A stretch of 15,851 nt of DNA from Candolleomyces eurysporus. Lineage: Eukaryota; Basidiomycota; Agaricomycetes; Agaricales; Psathyrellaceae. The translations under genes and the position numbers were made by a program. The notes under the pieces are model-generated. The model was given only the letters and a program-made list of their open reading frames with translations. It did no database searches and was not told the origin of the DNA. Positions 7,934 to 15,851 of this stretch are shown here, one piece after another (position 1 is the first letter of the stretch; each line of letters starts with the position of its first letter). The stretch lies in NCBI GenBank assembly GCA_027579435.1, contig JANBPK010001398.1, forward strand, positions 1 through 15,851, given 5' to 3'.

Positions 7934-8955
7934 TATTTGTTGCACATTACAATAAACCTTTGAATCTATTTTCCATTTCTTCATGAACTATGTCAATCAT
8001 GATGTTGAGCACTGTGTTATATTCTAGGCACTGCTGTATCTAGGTCAGGATAGTTCAACACATTTACTCTACTTTGGTGGATTTCTTGGACAATTTAACC
8101 TAAATTCCAGATCATTTTTGCTCAGTGAGAAGGCAAAGGCAGCATGTGGAGGCTACAAAAGCAGGTTTCCTGCCCAATGTGGCCAGTTCCAAGGCATTTT
8201 GACTTGGGTTCACACACTCAGTTTCCAGGCCCAAGATGGATGCATGGCATGTGCAGGAACCAACATCGGCACTGGTGTTTTCCATCAGTGTTTCCTGCTT
8301 TCCTTTCTTGGGTTCACCTTACCGTCTCCTAATGGTCCTCTTGTTTCCCATCCAAGCACACAATAGTAAGGAGGCAAAATGCCTTGGACCACTGCTGTGC
8401 AAAGCAGCAGCCACTTCCCACAGGTTTGATAGCCAAAAATTGCACTATGTGCTCATCTTATTGTTGGTTTGTCCAATGTCCACCATATGAAAGGCTGGGA
8501 CTCCAAGCCAACCAGGATCATAGCAAAAGGTTCTAGATCTATTAGCTTTCCTTTAGCATCCTCTATCTCCTCACCACCACCTTTTTTCCTCAATTCTGTT
8601 GATGACATCTCTAGGATTACAACCAAAATACTCAACACTTCAAGCTGCCACTGTTCCATTGTTGTCACAGTCCTCTGAGCCAGACTCAACAATTCAGACT
8701 AGAGGTTCAGCTGTATGCCACTCAGGCTGGCTGTCTTTAATTTGGAGACAAAAGAACAATACAAGCTGATCTTTGAAGTTAGCAAAGGGGGAAGGTAAGG
8801 TAGCAACTTGTGGAGAAGAGAGCATGGGGCATAGTACAGTTGGTTTGTGTGCACAACAAGTGCACAATGGGGTTTATGGTTAGAATGACAAGGTTTCAGA
8901 GGACACTTGAGGCTTGGTTTCCCCTTTTTCATTGTATTTTGTGCATATCTGTAAG
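7934..8955. other. CpG-depleted stretch without a recognisable gene
   Basis: AT-leaning sequence with almost no CpG. Several short frames occur on both strands, for example minus-strand 8453-8692 (contains AQRTVTTMEQWQLEVLSI) and minus-strand 8699-8932, but none matches a family I know. I found no long terminal repeat or terminal inverted repeat by eye. Most likely decayed mobile or duplicated gene sequence. Confidence 0.5.
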
Positions 8956-9285
8956 TTAACAGGCAAATTCATAGATCGGCACCAAGGAAGAGGCATACTT
9001 CATTGCACAACCTGCCAGTGGTATCAGTGACATTGGGTCTATATCTGAGCAGACCTTCCAAGGTGTTATATTGACTGTGACAGTCATATGATTTTCCTTG
9101 TCATCTTCAAGAATGTCCTTTCCCTAAAGAGTCCTTGTGGATGGATCCATTGCACCCTCTTCTCTGTCAGAGGCCTTGGACTTGTTCTTGAGCTCTACGC
9201 CCTCTGTCGTTGGATCCATTGGGATCATCCTAACTATCAGTCTGTCAAGATGAAGTTTGAGTACTGAGTCTGCATTTAGTAGGTT
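8956..9285 (-). pseudogene. minus-strand gene remnant with one stop, unidentified
   Basis: Reading the minus strand from about 9285 to the TAA at 8956 gives about 110 codons interrupted by a single TAG at 9124-9126. Segments include LKLHLDRLIVRMIPMDPTTE and DKENHMTVTVNITPWKVCSD. The composition looks protein-like (charged, balanced) but I cannot assign a family. It lies in the CpG-poor segment and is probably part of an old transposable element or decayed gene. Confidence 0.3.
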
Positions 9286-10333
9286 GAGTAGGAGTCAATA
9301 CCGTTTGACAAGTCCACCCGGGGCAATGTGGGACAACTCCTTGGGTCACTAGCAGCAGGTCCCAGCTAAAGGAATGGTCCACTGTGTTTATACGAACTGG
9401 ACGATGAATGCACTCTTTGAGCCTTTTTCCAGTCTTCCATTATTCATGCAGTCTTCTACACTTCAGCCCAAGAAACTTTGCGGCAGTGAGCTCTGGAACT
9501 GCTTATATCATGGAGCGCAGTTACTCCTTGATACGCTCCAAAGACCATTTCAACGCGGACTGTAGAATGAGGATGCCTTCCTTTCCATTCTCCCGTGTCA
9601 GAATCGATGCTCCCTTTCCGCCCCCTTATTTGCCCCTGTTACCTACTGCTTGCCGCCTCACCTCACTCCTTATTCTTTGTAGCATTACCCGTAATACTAG
9701 TACACAACCAAGTGCATATGGGATTTACAATGGCGGTCAGAACGGGCTGGCCACCTCGGACTGTGAGGGCTTCCGACCCATTTTCCTCTCAAGATTCGGT
9801 TTTCAGGGAGGGACGTGCTGGATTGTGCAGAACAAAATTTCGACTTGGTTGTGTCCCATTTCCCTATTGTATTACCCTGATATCCTGTTCAGTATTTGTT
9901 CAGTTTGACCATATGGACACTGAATATACCTTTCTCATACGCCTTGCAGACCCTACGGCTTCAACATACCCTATCGCAAATAATTTACCAAGGTCAAGAA
10001 CATCGTATTCAGCCATGGTGGTAGACCGCACTGGGCAAAGGCTCATAGTAAAACCCAAGGACCTGCGTAGACTATATTCCAGATTTGACAATTATAGGGG
10101 GCGCTGGAGAAAACGGATCCGAAGGGGTTTCCAGGAGCGAGTATGTGCTGAGAGACATGTTTCTGGGGTCGACATTCTGGGGTCGACATAGTCTTGACCC
10201 ACCCAAGTAAAACCTGAAGCATCCACGCGCGGACGCGAGGCGTGGGAGTTGGTTGAGTCTAAGGTCGACATAGATTCGAGGATGTTCAAGTTGAGGGAGT
10301 CGCTGGGGATGCTTTGTGTGATTTCTAGTTTAA
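9286..10333. other. transition to CpG-rich sequence, no assigned gene
   Basis: CpG content recovers from about 9380. Overlapping plus-strand frames cover 9408-9908 and 9607-10191. The clearest is 9913-10191 (92 codons, starting MDTEYTFLIRLADP, ending in an Arg-rich stretch and DILGST), preceded by a possible acceptor TTGTTCAG. No family is recognised and no partner exon is evident. TTCTGGGGTCGACA occurs twice in a row at about 10160-10188 and GTCGACATAG recurs near 10263. Confidence 0.35.
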
Positions 10334-10560
10334 GCACATTGTGTGAATCTATCTATACGTCAATACGTGCAGTATAAGCAACCTGTACCTCGACTTCGCC
10401 CTCATTTGTTGTAAACGTCAGTAGCAATGTGCGGCTACTCTGGGTTTCTGGGCGCATTGTGCGTAGCTATAAGTATAAGCAACCTATACCTCGCCGGCCC
10501 CGCCCCTCATTTGTGGTAAAACGTCGGTAAAAGGTTGTGTGGCCACTCTGGGCCAGAGCG
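10334..10560 (+). repeat. tandem duplication (118 and about 105 bp) upstream of the G-domain gene
   Basis: Unit a (10334-10451) and unit b (10452 to about 10556) share, in the same order, GC(A/G)CATTGTG, AGTATAAGCAACCT(G/A)TACCTCG, CCTCATTTGT(T/G)GTAAA, CGTC(A/G)GTA and ACTCTGGG. The sequence lies 110-340 bp before the ATG of the G-domain gene, so it may duplicate promoter elements. The shared GTATAAGCA is TATA-like. Confidence 0.8.
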
Positions 10561-10671
10561 CGGCCCAATCAATGACCAAATTGAGACCGACAGTGCCATG
10601 AGGCTGCCACGCCTCTCTGACCTCGATTCGCACCTACGACGCCTGGTCGTCTGTCTGGGGTCAGTCTCTCT

Positions 10672-12277
10672 ATGGGTAAAAGTGTTACTCTCACCACTCC
10701 GAAGAAGACGATGGCATCGAAGACCCCCAAAGACCAAGGCAGCGATGAGAGGTTCATCTTGTACGTCATGTCCTTCCCCTGCGCTGAAGGAAGAATTGCA
10801 ATGCTCAGACCCGCTTGAATTCGCAGAGTATTGGGCCAACCTGGGGTTGGGAAGTCTAGTGTACGTCCCTTGGTGTCGTCGACATGTCGAGAAATTGCTC
10901 AATTGCTGGTTTCACAGTTTATAAATACGATTAGCAACTCGACACTCCGGATAGGCAGCGCCCTCGCCAATTCTCAAGAAAAGGTCGAGCTGTCACTACC
11001 CTTCTTTATCGATGGCCAGTGCTTCAGGCTCATTGACACCCCCGGCTTCGACGAGGGCTCCAAGAGTGATACCGAGGTCCTGAATACCATTGCGTCCTTC
11101 CTAGCATCCGAGTTCGTCACTTCACCTATTGTCTTCCAGGCAACTAATTTGAATCTCTGTTCCCCAGATACACCAACGGCAGGAAGCTCTCTGGGATCAT
11201 ATACATTCATAGCATCGCTTCCAACCGGATTGGAGGTACGGGTCGACGCAATCTCACCATTTTCCAAAAACTCTGTGGAAGAAGAGCTATTCGAAACGTT
11301 GCGCTCGTCACTACACGATGGGATCAAGTCAAGCAGAGTACCGCGACCTCCCGAGAGAACGAATTGCGCACAAAGTCACCTCTGTTCAAATATTTCCTCG
11401 ACAATGGGGCTGCGCTGTTTCGATATGACCGCAAGGAAGGCATTCAACCCGCCCAGGCCATCACCCGGCACTTTATCAATTCTTNCCCCAGTCCCCCCTC
11501 AGTATCCAGCGAGAGATGGTCGACGAAGGGAAGCTGTTATCGGAAACCGCAGTCGGTATCGAGCTCCAGAAAGATTTCAGGAAACGGATGGAAGACTCGC
11601 ACAAGACGATGCGCCAGCTCAAGGAAGAGTTTCACGACTTCAAGAACGTTAACGACATAGCCGCCGCCCGAGATGTCAGGCAGGAGATGATATCCGTGAA
11701 GGAGAAATTCGACAAAGTCCGGGACGATTGTCGCAAATTGGTGGCCATTCAGACAGCGAATCCGCCTATGCGCATCTTGATTTCGCCCACACCGCAATCC
11801 GCCCCACCTGCTATAGCGTCTGCTAGTACGTCCAAGCAAGGCACTCCTCGAATCCAGGTTCAGCCCCGGTCGAATATGAACAGCTTCTCGTCGATCCCTG
11901 CGTTACCCCCGGCTCCTCCCATTATCACCTCTACCCCGGTCAATAAAGGAAAGGCGAAGGAAGTGCTGGTGACGCCTGTGGAGCCTCAGGCCCAGGTTAC
12001 CTTTACCCGGCCGAGGGCCCCGTCATTCGACCAGAACGCCCCTCCTCCCTTCCCTCCTACTCGCCAACGACGTGACTCCGGTCGTCAGAGACCGAGGTCT
12101 CAGAGTAACCCGCAGTCGGGCTATACGCACACGCGCGTGCATTCCCACTCTTCTCGGAATAGGAGGAGGTCGAAGGGCACGGAGGAAGCTTGGGATGACC
12201 TCCGGTTCTTCCTATTCTTTGGGATTTTATTGTTGGTTCTTGTGCCGTTCGCTCAGCGGGTGAGAGCTTTGGCGTGA
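10672..12277 (+). CDS. tail-anchored P-loop G-domain protein (AIG1/GIMAP-like architecture)
   Basis: Four exons: 10672-10760, 10827-10860, 10918-11111 and 11168-12277. The introns are 66, 57 and 56 nt, and phases agree at every junction. The second exon is only 34 nt and carries most of the P-loop. Product is about 475 residues if a one-base frame slip at the N (11485) is a sequencing error. Motifs: G1 GQPGVGKS (33-40), G3 DTPG (81-84), and G4-like TTRWD (154-158) in place of TKxD. After the G domain come a long charged helix (from about MVDEGKLLSE), a Pro/Ser/Arg-rich linker, and a hydrophobic C-terminal segment (about 453-468, FFLFFGILLLVLVPFA) with only seven residues after it, i.e. a tail anchor facing the cytosol. 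The upstream in-frame stop at 10618 supports the ATG at 10672. The third donor (GTTCGT) is atypical. The family is common in Agaricomycetes; cellular role is unknown. Confidence 0.8.
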
Positions 12278-12665
12278 GGTTGCTAGCTGGTAAGTGATCA
12301 GCGATTACAGGTTATTGAAATTTAAAGTTGCTCCGTATCTTTCTTATTTCCTTGTTGTTTATCTCTTCCCTATCAAGTCCCTGGGCTGTATACCATGTAT
12401 TTGTACTCACGAACTGTCTTTTTCTTTATGTAAATGCTTAGATGTCGCTTCCACTGTGTGTAGATGTACCCACATAGCAGCGAACTTTGTGTACTAATAG
12501 GATTAAGTTATGTATACCCTTATCAAAGGACGTTCGGAGTGGGGAGAATTAGGACACCTCCAAAGGATTGCATCGTGCCAATCTTGGATAAGACGAGTCT
12601 CTCGAAGTGTGCAAGGAACCCTAAGGACTGGGAGATCTGACAGCGGTTTGGAGAAATATGATGTA
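12278..12665. other. convergent 3' intergenic region
   Basis: Sits between the stop codons of the G-domain gene (plus) and Rrp41 (minus). T-rich, with no supported gene. It should hold both 3' untranslated regions; I cannot fix the polyadenylation sites. Confidence 0.4.
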
Positions 12666-13558
12666 TTAATCCATAATAACATCGTCGTCGGCCCTGCTCT
12701 GGCCTTTTGTAACAGGTTCTGCCATTGCAATGAGAGACGCCGACCGGGACAGGACCGCCTCTTTCATTTCCTGATGCAATATCGCCCCCGCATCCCTTGC
12801 GAGGTTCAAAATCTCCTCAAACCTATCGACATGAAGGCGAGTCTCCATCGTCACGAGTACTACCTTCTTGGTTTTGGGCATGACCGCGACAGTGACGTGA
12901 GGGATGTCGTTTTCTTCGAGAGTGGTGAGGTCGAGCATGGGGGATGTGGAGTGTACGCCACCTGTGACGGCGCAAACGAAGTCTGTCATGGGGATACCGG
13001 CGTTGATAAGAGCCAGAGTCGTTGCATTGATACAGGCTTGGAGGGTACTGCCGTCTTGTTGGAGCACTTGGACGTAGATGTCGATCTGGGAACGAGGATA
13101 GAGGCTTGTTCTGATTACGGGTTCGAAGGTCGCTTTAATGGTTGCTGCAAATTCCAACACTCGTCTATGGTGTAGATAATCAACGAACTGTATAATATTT
13201 GCAACAAATGACAAAAAAGAATGAGCTTACTTGTCTCCTCGAAGCCGCTTTCTCCGTTCACCAGTGCTGAAAGACGCGACTACGACCTCGACATTGATAT
13301 TGGCTCGGTCATGGAAGGTGTGAGATCGCATTTTGGCTTCTCGAGGGCCATGAACAGAGACGAGGACTTGGGTCAAGCCATGGGAGATTTGAGCTGAACC
13401 GTCTGCCTCTCCGCGCTTTGAGAGGTCGATGCTCAGATCTCGCAGCTCGAATTGTCGGCGTCCGTCTGAGCGAAAACCTGCTTCATTCAGTATTTCGATT
13501 CTTGAGCCCTGAGTGAGTTAGGCTGATAGATGGTGTGTATTTTTTGGGAGCTTACCAT
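12666..13558 (-). CDS. SKI6: exosome complex component Rrp41 (Ski6), RNase PH fold
   Basis: Three exons: 13556-13558 (the ATG alone), 13231-13508 and 12666-13164. They are separated by introns of 47 nt (GTAAGC...CTCAG) and 66 nt (GTAAGC...CATAG). The joined frame is 259 residues, close to the usual 240-250 of Rrp41. Family marks: ILNEAGFRSDGRR at the N terminus, GSAQISHGLTQVLVSVHGPR, ASFSTGERRKR, LYPRSQIDIYVQVLQQDGS, ACINATTLALINAGIPM, and DLTTLEEN. Rrp41 is one of six RNase PH-like ring subunits of the RNA exosome (nucleus and cytoplasm), which threads RNA to Rrp44/Dis3. The ring itself is catalytically inactive in yeast and human. The C terminus ends in an acidic DDDVIMD tail. It converges with the G-domain gene. 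Identity is secure; the ATG-only first coding exon is inferred from the splice signals. Confidence 0.93.
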
Positions 13559-14717
13559 CGCGTTCAACCTTTTAGAGTATCGTATAGAAGAGTGGACGCG
13601 GATGAGAGGAAGATAAAGAGATTGGGAGCAGTCCGAGAGTCGCTTCAGATTGGGGTTAGGGTTGTTGCTCCTCCTCAATTCGGGTCTCAAGGCTTTCCAT
13701 CATTCTGTTAGGACCCATGAAGCTAAGTTAATTACGGTTTACCTTTTCAGATACATTCTCCTGTCCATCCTCTCGAAGCCCGCTTTCTTAGCTCACATTC
13801 GCAAGTCCCGAAGCGTTGATTCAGCAGAGATGGCATATTAGAGTTATAGAGACGAGTTACATATGGACGATACAGGGAAATCCTCAACAACTGAAATTAA
13901 ATGATGATCCAAGAGAAAGATTGATAGAAGATTCCGACTTAGCGCAAGCAATTATAGAAGAGTGGAAGGGAGCGCTGAAGGGTCCCACTGAGAAGCAAAG
14001 GTGCGCTTTTCGACTTCCCGTGACGCTCATGGGGCAACAAGGGGAGTTATTTGATTTAAGAATGAAGTAGAGCAGGAAAATATGAATCAGACGATGAAGC
14101 AAAGAATTCGGAGAAGATGGGTGACTACCGCGACATTCATCCAGCGGAGCGTTGTCGAGAAAGCGGCTCGAAAGCATGTATGATGACGACTCGGAGTGGT
14201 GGTAGAGGAGTTCCTTCAGAGATTTCGGGAGTACTGGACGATACCTCGGTGGGTAGACAAGTTGGGGTCTTCAGATCGATCGGGGGCCGTTTGCAGAGCG
14301 CTGAAGCTGGGGCGGGAAGGAGTGGTTGAGAATCTACTGCGGTTCTTCGGCATCATCGTCGACCGACAACCTCGATCGTGTCGAATTTCGCATTCAAAGG
14401 CTCAATCTTTCTTTACCTGCCGTTTCCCTGGCGATGTCGACCAGCCCAGATGCAGTTCGATTCATAATCGCTCTGGCCATAGGTCAATCTGGACGGGTCG
14501 ACCGTCGGCCGAATGATGGTGCGGTACTCTTGAGAGAGCTAACTAATTCGAGGTCAGTAGTGTTTGTGAAGAATAAGAAAAGGAGCAGGGTGGTACGGGA
14601 GCGGATTGGGGAGTGAAGAGGGAAAGTCAGACACGGGAGAATGGAGAGGAAGTACTCACACTCAACCTTGAAAAACGAGGTAGCTATCGTACTACGCTCT
14701 GATGAGCTTTTCGCTAG
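13559..14717. other. unresolved region upstream of Rrp41
   Basis: It must include the Rrp41 promoter (next to 13558). Beyond that both strands carry competing frames. Plus: 13816-14070 (...AIIEEWKGALKGPTEKQRC...), 14196-14516 (from a GTGGTAGAGGAG, VVEEFLQRFREYW) and 14326-14616. Minus: an open stretch from about 14545 to 14429 (SQEYRTIIRPTVDPSRLTYG) ending at a GTAAAG donor, and another from about 14250 to 13884. None is a recognised family and I could not build one consistent spliced model on either strand, so I name no gene. Confidence 0.4.
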
Positions 14718-14942
14718 CTAGCCATAGTACCTGGCAGATACCCAGTCCGGGTAATGATCTTCGAGGCGTAAGGACCGAGGGGGAGAAGCAGTTGCGGTCC
14801 CAGAGCCAACTCCCACCAGGTTTTTGAGCTGAAGAGTAAAGAAACGCGTCAATAATGGAGGTTGGGTGAGAATGGAGGGGAGCAGACATACCTCCGTGGT
14901 CCGGTGAGCGTGCACACGGCGAACGGCTCCTTTGGCCAAGAG
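14718..14942 (-). CDS. two 3' exons of an unidentified gene
   Basis: Exon 14892-14942 (51 nt, 17 codons, LLAKGAVRRVHAHRTTE) follows an acceptor CTGGTAG. It is joined by a 63-nt intron (GTATGT...CTTCAG, 14829-14891) to exon 14718-14828 (37 codons including TAG). The second exon begins LKNLVGVGSG and ends RLEDHYPDWVSARYYG. Both exons are exact multiples of three with good splice signals, which supports a real gene whose 5' exons lie further right. A Cys-rich open stretch on the same strand (15071-15238) might belong to it, but I could not connect them. I do not recognise the product. Confidence 0.4.
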   Translation of the reverse strand, partial: LLAKGAVRRVHAHRTTEVCLLPSILTQPPLLTRFFTLQLKNLVGVGSGTATASPPRSLRLEDHYPDWVSARYYG

Positions 14943-15482
14943 CTACCAGAAGATAGGGAATACCGAACGAGCTCTCGGGTGGAGCTCGTTGGGTATAATC
15001 CAAACCCATAAAATGAGGTGCCTCCGTCCGGCAGTAATCTCAGATTTCGTCCGTACGAAACCCAGAAAGTTCAGAGTGGTAGGGTAGTGACCTTCATATC
15101 ACCAAGCTCGGATTCAGAGGTACCAAGGCCATGGCACACGGTCACACACTGACAGTTACAGGATACCAGACGCAGAATAGAGTCTAAGTCTTCGCAACTT
15201 CCAGCGCAATGATCGCCGTCTAAAAGAGGGAATAACGTTTGTTATCCGCTTTGGGTCCAAACACGGAATGGCCTCTCCAGATTGTCTATCATCCCGATTC
15301 CCCAGAGTACTGGTCTCCGCCGAGCCAAGCATCTCTTCTATTCCAAGTTCGCTCTAGCATTAACATCCGTACGTATGGTAGTATAATGCACGTATCGGTA
15401 TCGTATCTAGCATTTGAATTTAAATTACGAATAAATCGTTCTNCCCAAGCCAAGAAAACGCCGATTGCTTGGACGACGGGAT
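14943..15482. other. region without a firm gene
   Basis: The minus strand holds a 55-codon frame (15071-15238) with eight Cys codons (DGDHCAGSCEDLDS, then NCQCVTVCHG). This is unusual enough to note but has no start or confirmed splice partner. The rest should be 3' flank of the thioesterase gene and 5' parts of the gene ending at 14718. An N occurs at 15443. Confidence 0.35.
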
Positions 15483-15781
15483 TTAGGGACGAGACCCACG
15501 GATCTGGGAACCCAACTCGAGCGCACGATGCCCCTCGAGCCAAAGCATAGCCTCTGCAAGCGCAAGGTCGACCATCAGTCAGTCAGTCAGTCAGACAGCC
15601 AGCCCGACGTTGTGGGTAGATGTGAGGAAAAGCTTAGCGCACCTTGATACGTTTTCGGCACAACTTGTCGTGGATGCGGGCTCACGTTTTCGCCCTCTTG
15701 ACACCATGTGAACCGGAAGTCGTTGGTAGTCTGTTCGTTGCCTGTCTTCACGTCTACGACGTTCGCCTTAACGCCGACGTG
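15483..15781 (-). CDS. acyl-CoA thioesterase, ACOT9-like hotdog family, C-terminal part
   Basis: Two exons, 15643-15781 and 15483-15553, are joined by an 89-nt intron (GTGCGC...TTGCAG, 15554-15642) that restores one frame. The encoded C terminus (about 69 residues) begins HVGVKANVVDVKTGNEQTTN, continues DFRFTW and VVPKTYQEAMLWLEGHR, and ends RGSRP before TAA. The pattern TG(E/N)xxTTN-F-F-F, followed by VxPKxYxEAMxxLEGxR, is typical of the second hotdog domain of ACOT9-type mitochondrial acyl-CoA thioesterases. These enzymes hydrolyse acyl-CoA to free acid and CoA. The exon starts after a GTGTAG acceptor, and upstream sequence to the window edge includes two N bases, so the rest of the gene is outside. 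The assignment is from remembered family patterns and is fairly confident. Confidence 0.72.
15575..15594 (+). repeat. TCAG tetranucleotide microsatellite
   Basis: Five perfect TCAG repeats, followed by imperfect ACAGCCAG, inside the last intron of the thioesterase gene. Confidence 0.9.
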
Positions 15782-15851
15782 CTACACCAGNCGTGNAAAA
15801 GAACGCGTTTGAGCAAGACGTTTTCGATCAGTCAATCACCCTCCCAACGGA

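Noticed and set aside
7934..9360. A complete transposable element in the CpG desert
   Set aside because: I found no terminal repeats, target-site duplication or recognisable transposase or reverse transcriptase frame, so I call it only decayed sequence.
10160..10275. Repeated GTCGACA words as an operator array
   Set aside because: Two adjacent copies and one distant copy only, with no symmetry or relation to a gene start. Probably a small local duplication.
10535..10924. 129-codon plus-strand frame before the G domain
   Set aside because: Out of frame with the P-loop exons and covers two introns of the G-domain gene.
12510..13175. 221-codon plus-strand frame
   Set aside because: Antisense shadow of Rrp41, whose minus-strand reading has clear family motifs and splice sites.
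13650..13668. TTGGGGTTAGGGTTGTTG resembles a fungal telomere repeat
   Set aside because: Only a single TTAGGG in an imperfect context beside a housekeeping gene promoter. No tandem run.
14692..15009. 105-codon minus-strand frame starting MGLDYTQRAPP
   Set aside because: It reads through the donor and acceptor of a good intron (14829-14891) and leaves the frame that both flanking exons share.
1..15851. tRNA, rRNA or CRISPR features
   Set aside because: No cloverleaf with matching A and B boxes, no rRNA-like stretch and no short spaced repeat array seen by eye. The one GGTTCGAA-like word (near 13118) is inside Rrp41.

Overview
The window looks like a contig end from a filamentous basidiomycete, probably an Agaricomycete. 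The evidence is: short GT-AG introns of 47-66 nt (89 nt in one gene) with CTAAC/CTAAT-type branch sites, a tail-anchored P-loop G-domain protein, an NLR-type WD40 relic, and ordinary housekeeping genes (exosome Rrp41, ribosomal eL8, a mitochondrial-type acyl-CoA thioesterase). The sequence has four N bases, at 11485, 15443, 15791 and 15796.

Layout. (1) 1-3815: a small two-exon gene encoding a coiled-coil protein, followed by a tandem array of about 890 bp units that repeat the 3' half of this gene. (2) 3816-6446, minus strand: the most striking gene, an intronless 876-residue protein that joins a 2H phosphoesterase-like domain, a TPR-like helical stretch, a cysteine phosphatase, a P-loop polynucleotide-kinase-like domain and an Rnl2-type RNA ligase. 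This is a complete RNA end-healing and sealing set in one chain, arranged differently from fungal tRNA ligase Trl1. Each array unit to its left carries, in antisense, a piece of this gene's ligase motif V, so the array was built across the convergent 3' ends of the two genes. (3) 6852-7194, minus strand: the C-terminal third of ribosomal protein eL8, cut off at a CTTGCC junction. (4) 7189-7933, plus strand: a frameshifted WD40-repeat relic that begins at that junction. (5) About 7200-9360: a CpG desert with only ten CpG in 2.16 kb, holding the WD40 relic and minus-strand gene remnants. CpG-rich sequence returns after about 9370. (6) 10334-10560: a tandem duplication upstream of a four-exon, tail-anchored G-domain gene (10672-12277). 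(7) 12666-13558, minus strand: the exosome subunit Rrp41 in three exons. (8) 13559-14717: unresolved. (9) 14718-14942, minus strand: two small in-phase exons of an unidentified gene. (10) 15483-15781, minus strand: the last two exons of an ACOT9-like acyl-CoA thioesterase, running off the window.

The genes do not form an operon. The best candidate for a new system is the multidomain RNA-repair protein. The G-domain protein and the WD40 relic belong to families that expand in Agaricomycete genomes and are often linked to non-self recognition. The rearranged, repeat-rich and CpG-depleted segments show that this locus is unstable, or in part mis-assembled.
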